A stretch of DNA of 64,000 bases. Origin: JBBQYD01 sp942493075. GTDB lineage: Bacteria > Verrucomicrobiota > Verrucomicrobiia > Limisphaerales > UBA8199. Position 1 is the first letter of the stretch. Each line of letters opens with the position of its first letter. The stretch is taken from contig OW818681.1 in NCBI GenBank assembly GCA_942493075.1, forward strand, positions 1 to 64,000. The letters are read 5' to 3'. The translations under genes were made by a program, and so were the position numbers. Positions 62,181-64,000 of the stretch are shown one piece after another. The notes below the pieces were generated by a model. The model searched no databases. It had not been told where the DNA came from and worked only from the letters and a program-made list of their open reading frames with translations.

Positions 62181-63287
62181 TCACCGATTCCTTAGGAACA
62201 TCTTTCCCGGTAATTGGCGGATGAGCCGTTTCATCTCCAAACTGAGGAGCGCGACTGAAACCGCCGAACTCGGCAATCCGCTACCGCGGATCACGTCATC
62301 AATGCTCACCTCTTCTTTGCCCAGAAGGTCGAACACCTTTTGTTCGTTGGGTTGAAGCTCCAGCGCTGGGAGAACACCGGTTTCGTTCGGAGCCGGAGGA
62401 CGGTTCGTTACCGGGAACAGGTATTCGAATTCGCTGAGTATATCCTCAGCACCTTCGCAAAGCTTCGCCCCTTGCTTGATTAGCTCGTGGCATCCCTTAC
62501 TTCGGGGAGAATCAATCCGGCCCGGTACCGCAAAAACCTGGCGGCCGTAATCTGCCGCAAAACGGGCGGTGATTAATGAGCCGCTGGTAAGGTTTGCCTC
62601 CACAACAACTGTTCCCAGGGTCATTCCCGCGACGATGCGATTGCGAATAGGAAAGGACTGTTTATCACCGGGCCGATTAAAGGGAAACTGTGTGATGAGC
62701 GCGCCATCGGCGGCAATGCGCTCGTAGAGTTCGGCATTCTCGGGCGGGAAGACCAGGTTGATGCCCGTGCCCAGGACTGCGATCGTGCGGCCTTTTGCCG
62801 AAAGAGCGCCTTGATGCGCCGCGGAATCAATCCCGCGCGCGCCTCCGCTGACAACCGTCACGCCCAGATACGCCAGTTGATATCCGAGCCTGCGCGAAAC
62901 CTCCATGCCGTAAGGAGTGGTCATTCGCGAGCCCACCATGGCTACCGAGTTTTTGTCCTTGGGCAAGACCTGACCCTTAACATACAGTACGATGGGCGGG
63001 TCATAGATCTGTTTCAACAATTCGGGATATTCCGGATCACTTTGGATGAGAATATGACAGCCGAAATCAGCTACTCGTTTCAGTTCACCCAGCAAATCAA
63101 TGTCCCGCTCCCAATGGGCGATGGCTTCCGCAGTGTCCGCGCCGATCCCCTGCACCTTTTGCAGTTGGGCAGATGTAGCGCGCAAAATAGCCTCAGGTTC
63201 TCCGAAGACGGAAAGAAGTTGCCGGACGCGAACCGGTCCGACGCCATCGATCAGGTTCAGAGCGACGAAAGCTTCACGGGGATCCAT
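62181..63287 (-). CDS. dprA: DNA processing protein DprA (DNA uptake)
   Basis: DprA loads RecA onto incoming single-stranded DNA during natural transformation. The 368-residue product has an N-terminal helix-hairpin-helix/SAM-like part (VALNLIDGVGPVRVRQLLSVFG), the Rossmann-like core (VAMVGSRMTTPYG, VVSGGARGIDSAAHQGAL, TIAVLGTGI, NRIVAGMTLGTVVVEA) and a C-terminal winged helix. ATG at 63287 is chosen over an open frame 12 codons longer. Its 3' end is duplicated 3.25 kb downstream. No com genes are in the window. Confidence 0.95.
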   Translation of the reverse strand: MDPREAFVALNLIDGVGPVRVRQLLSVFGEPEAILRATSAQLQKVQGIGADTAEAIAHWERDIDLLGELKRVADFGCHILIQSDPEYPELLKQIYDPPIVLYVKGQVLPKDKNSVAMVGSRMTTPYGMEVSRRLGYQLAYLGVTVVSGGARGIDSAAHQGALSAKGRTIAVLGTGINLVFPPENAELYERIAADGALITQFPFNRPGDKQSFPIRNRIVAGMTLGTVVVEANLTSGSLITARFAADYGRQVFAVPGRIDSPRSKGCHELIKQGAKLCEGAEDILSEFEYLFPVTNRPPAPNETGVLPALELQPNEQKVFDLLGKEEVSIDDVIRGSGLPSSAVSVALLSLEMKRLIRQLPGKMFLRNR

Positions 63288-63407
63288 GGTGCGTTTTGTA
63301 TCCCGTGGAGTGGAGTCAAGCAAGACCTTATTTAAGCAAAATCCACCATCAGTTCGATGGATGTTAAAACCGTCACATATGCCTGGGACCTTAACGGAGA
63401 GCTATGT

Positions 63408-64000
63408 TCACTCGGCTGCCATGGCAGGCTGGCAATAGCATGTGCTGGGCGGCTGGACGTCTGCCGCGGCCCAGGCTTTCAGGAATTGCTTATGGACGCG
63501 CCGGGCCTCGGCGGTTTTCTCCTGTTGCGAAAGTGCGTCGCGCAATCCCATCAGTGACCAGCCGTTTGCCGGGTTCTTCAGCAAGTCTTCGCGATAAACA
63601 CGTTCTGCCTCGGCTGGTTTGCCCGCGCGTAGAAGAACCGCCCCAAGGGTATGGCGCACCGGCTGCACCCAATCGGGTGGCTCGTCGTACCTCAGCTTAT
63701 CTTCGAGCTGCACGGCCTGCTCCAAATCTACGATCGCTTTGTCGAAGTCCCCGGATTGTGCAGCCATCTCCCCATCCAGTACGCGGGATGCGATTTCAGC
63801 AATCGCGGATGACGCGTTATTGCCGAAAGTCGCCGTTGCAGGGATCTGAGCAGACGCGTGGCGGAACGCATCCCGCTCAGCCCGGGCCTCCGGGATGCGG
63901 TCGAGCACGGTGTACGCCGTGGCGCGGGTGAAGTGCCATAGGGCGCGTGCGAGTGGCATGCCTGCCGGCGGCTCAGGTTCAGCAAGAATCTCCTCCCACT
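63408..64000 (-). CDS. tetratricopeptide repeat protein, 5' end outside the window
   Basis: The open frame runs through the window edge, so only the C-terminal 197 residues are seen. TPR-like helix pairs are visible (LARALWHFTRATAYTVLDRIPEARAERDAF, GDFDKAIVDLEQAVQLEDKL, HTLGAVLLRAGKPAEAERVYREDL, NGWSLMGLRDALSQQEKTAEA). A short Cys-containing tail ends the protein. Upstream codons continue in frame (EEILAEPEPPAG). TPR modules mediate protein contacts; the specific role is unknown. Confidence 0.75.
   Translation of the reverse strand, partial: WEEILAEPEPPAGMPLARALWHFTRATAYTVLDRIPEARAERDAFRHASAQIPATATFGNNASSAIAEIASRVLDGEMAAQSGDFDKAIVDLEQAVQLEDKLRYDEPPDWVQPVRHTLGAVLLRAGKPAEAERVYREDLLKNPANGWSLMGLRDALSQQEKTAEARRVHKQFLKAWAAADVQPPSTCYCQPAMAAE

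Noticed and set aside
1..64000. CRISPR array, tRNA or rRNA genes, prophage
   Set aside because: No regularly spaced repeats, no cloverleaf or rRNA-like segments and no phage structural genes were noticed on reading; a tRNAscan and rRNA search would settle the RNA genes.

Overview
The window looks like chromosomal DNA of a member of the Verrucomicrobiota, probably a Pedosphaera/Limisphaerales-like soil or freshwater lineage. This is inferred from gene content: a secreted protein built of tandem Gloeo/Verruco repeats plus an Ig domain, a four-helix-bundle suffix-domain protein, a large-type IspG, a futalosine-pathway-like amidohydrolase, and moderately high GC. No rRNA, tRNA or CRISPR array was seen.

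Positions 1-30 kb are mostly housekeeping and transport. In order they hold: a small membrane protein with a sodium:solute symporter; a minus-strand amidohydrolase-bioF-bioA operon behind hpf; an APC amino acid permease; threonine deaminase; an NCS1 permease with a clear terminator; a nitronate monooxygenase-like protein; a GntP permease; a ferredoxin-NADP reductase; a Tat-exported Gfo/Idh/MocA oxidoreductase; the psd-pssA phospholipid pair with a LysE transporter and a lipoate ligase; a lysine 2,3-aminomutase; a PAP2 phosphatase; an LtaS-like phosphoglycerol transferase; an ABM monooxygenase with an iron alcohol dehydrogenase; two secreted proteins of unknown role; and a GntR regulator coupled to a membrane protein, with a visible operator over its promoter.

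Positions 30-40.5 kb hold an SBF-like transporter, a four-helix-bundle gene flanked by direct repeats of its own 5' end, the dxr-rseP-ispG cluster, an aldo/keto reductase and two glycosyltransferases. Two copies of a 514-525 bp element with terminal inverted repeats lie at 11.6-12.1 and 37.9-38.4 kb. Both carry the fused N- and C-terminal remnants of an IS200-like (Y1) transposase.

Positions 40.7-52.5 kb form a minus-strand defence island. The 3' part is a tightly coupled operon hsdM-hsdS-DUF3644-hsdR followed by a 186-aa protein and a DUF1828 protein. The DUF3644 protein shows a HEPN-type Rx4H motif and sits where the anticodon nuclease PrrC sits in the EcoprrI cassette. The 5' part holds a second Rx4H HEPN-like protein and a three-gene operon in which a beta-class DNA methyltransferase is bracketed by two proteins sharing an unnamed GGFQN domain. 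These are the best candidates for an undescribed system.

Positions 53-64 kb hold a PAS/GAF hybrid histidine kinase, an unknown 165-aa protein, a chemoreceptor and a response regulator, separated by a strong terminator. Then comes the Gloeo/Verruco repeat protein, which is flanked by dprA on one side and a duplicated, diverged dprA 3' end on the other. The window ends in a 5'-truncated TPR protein gene.
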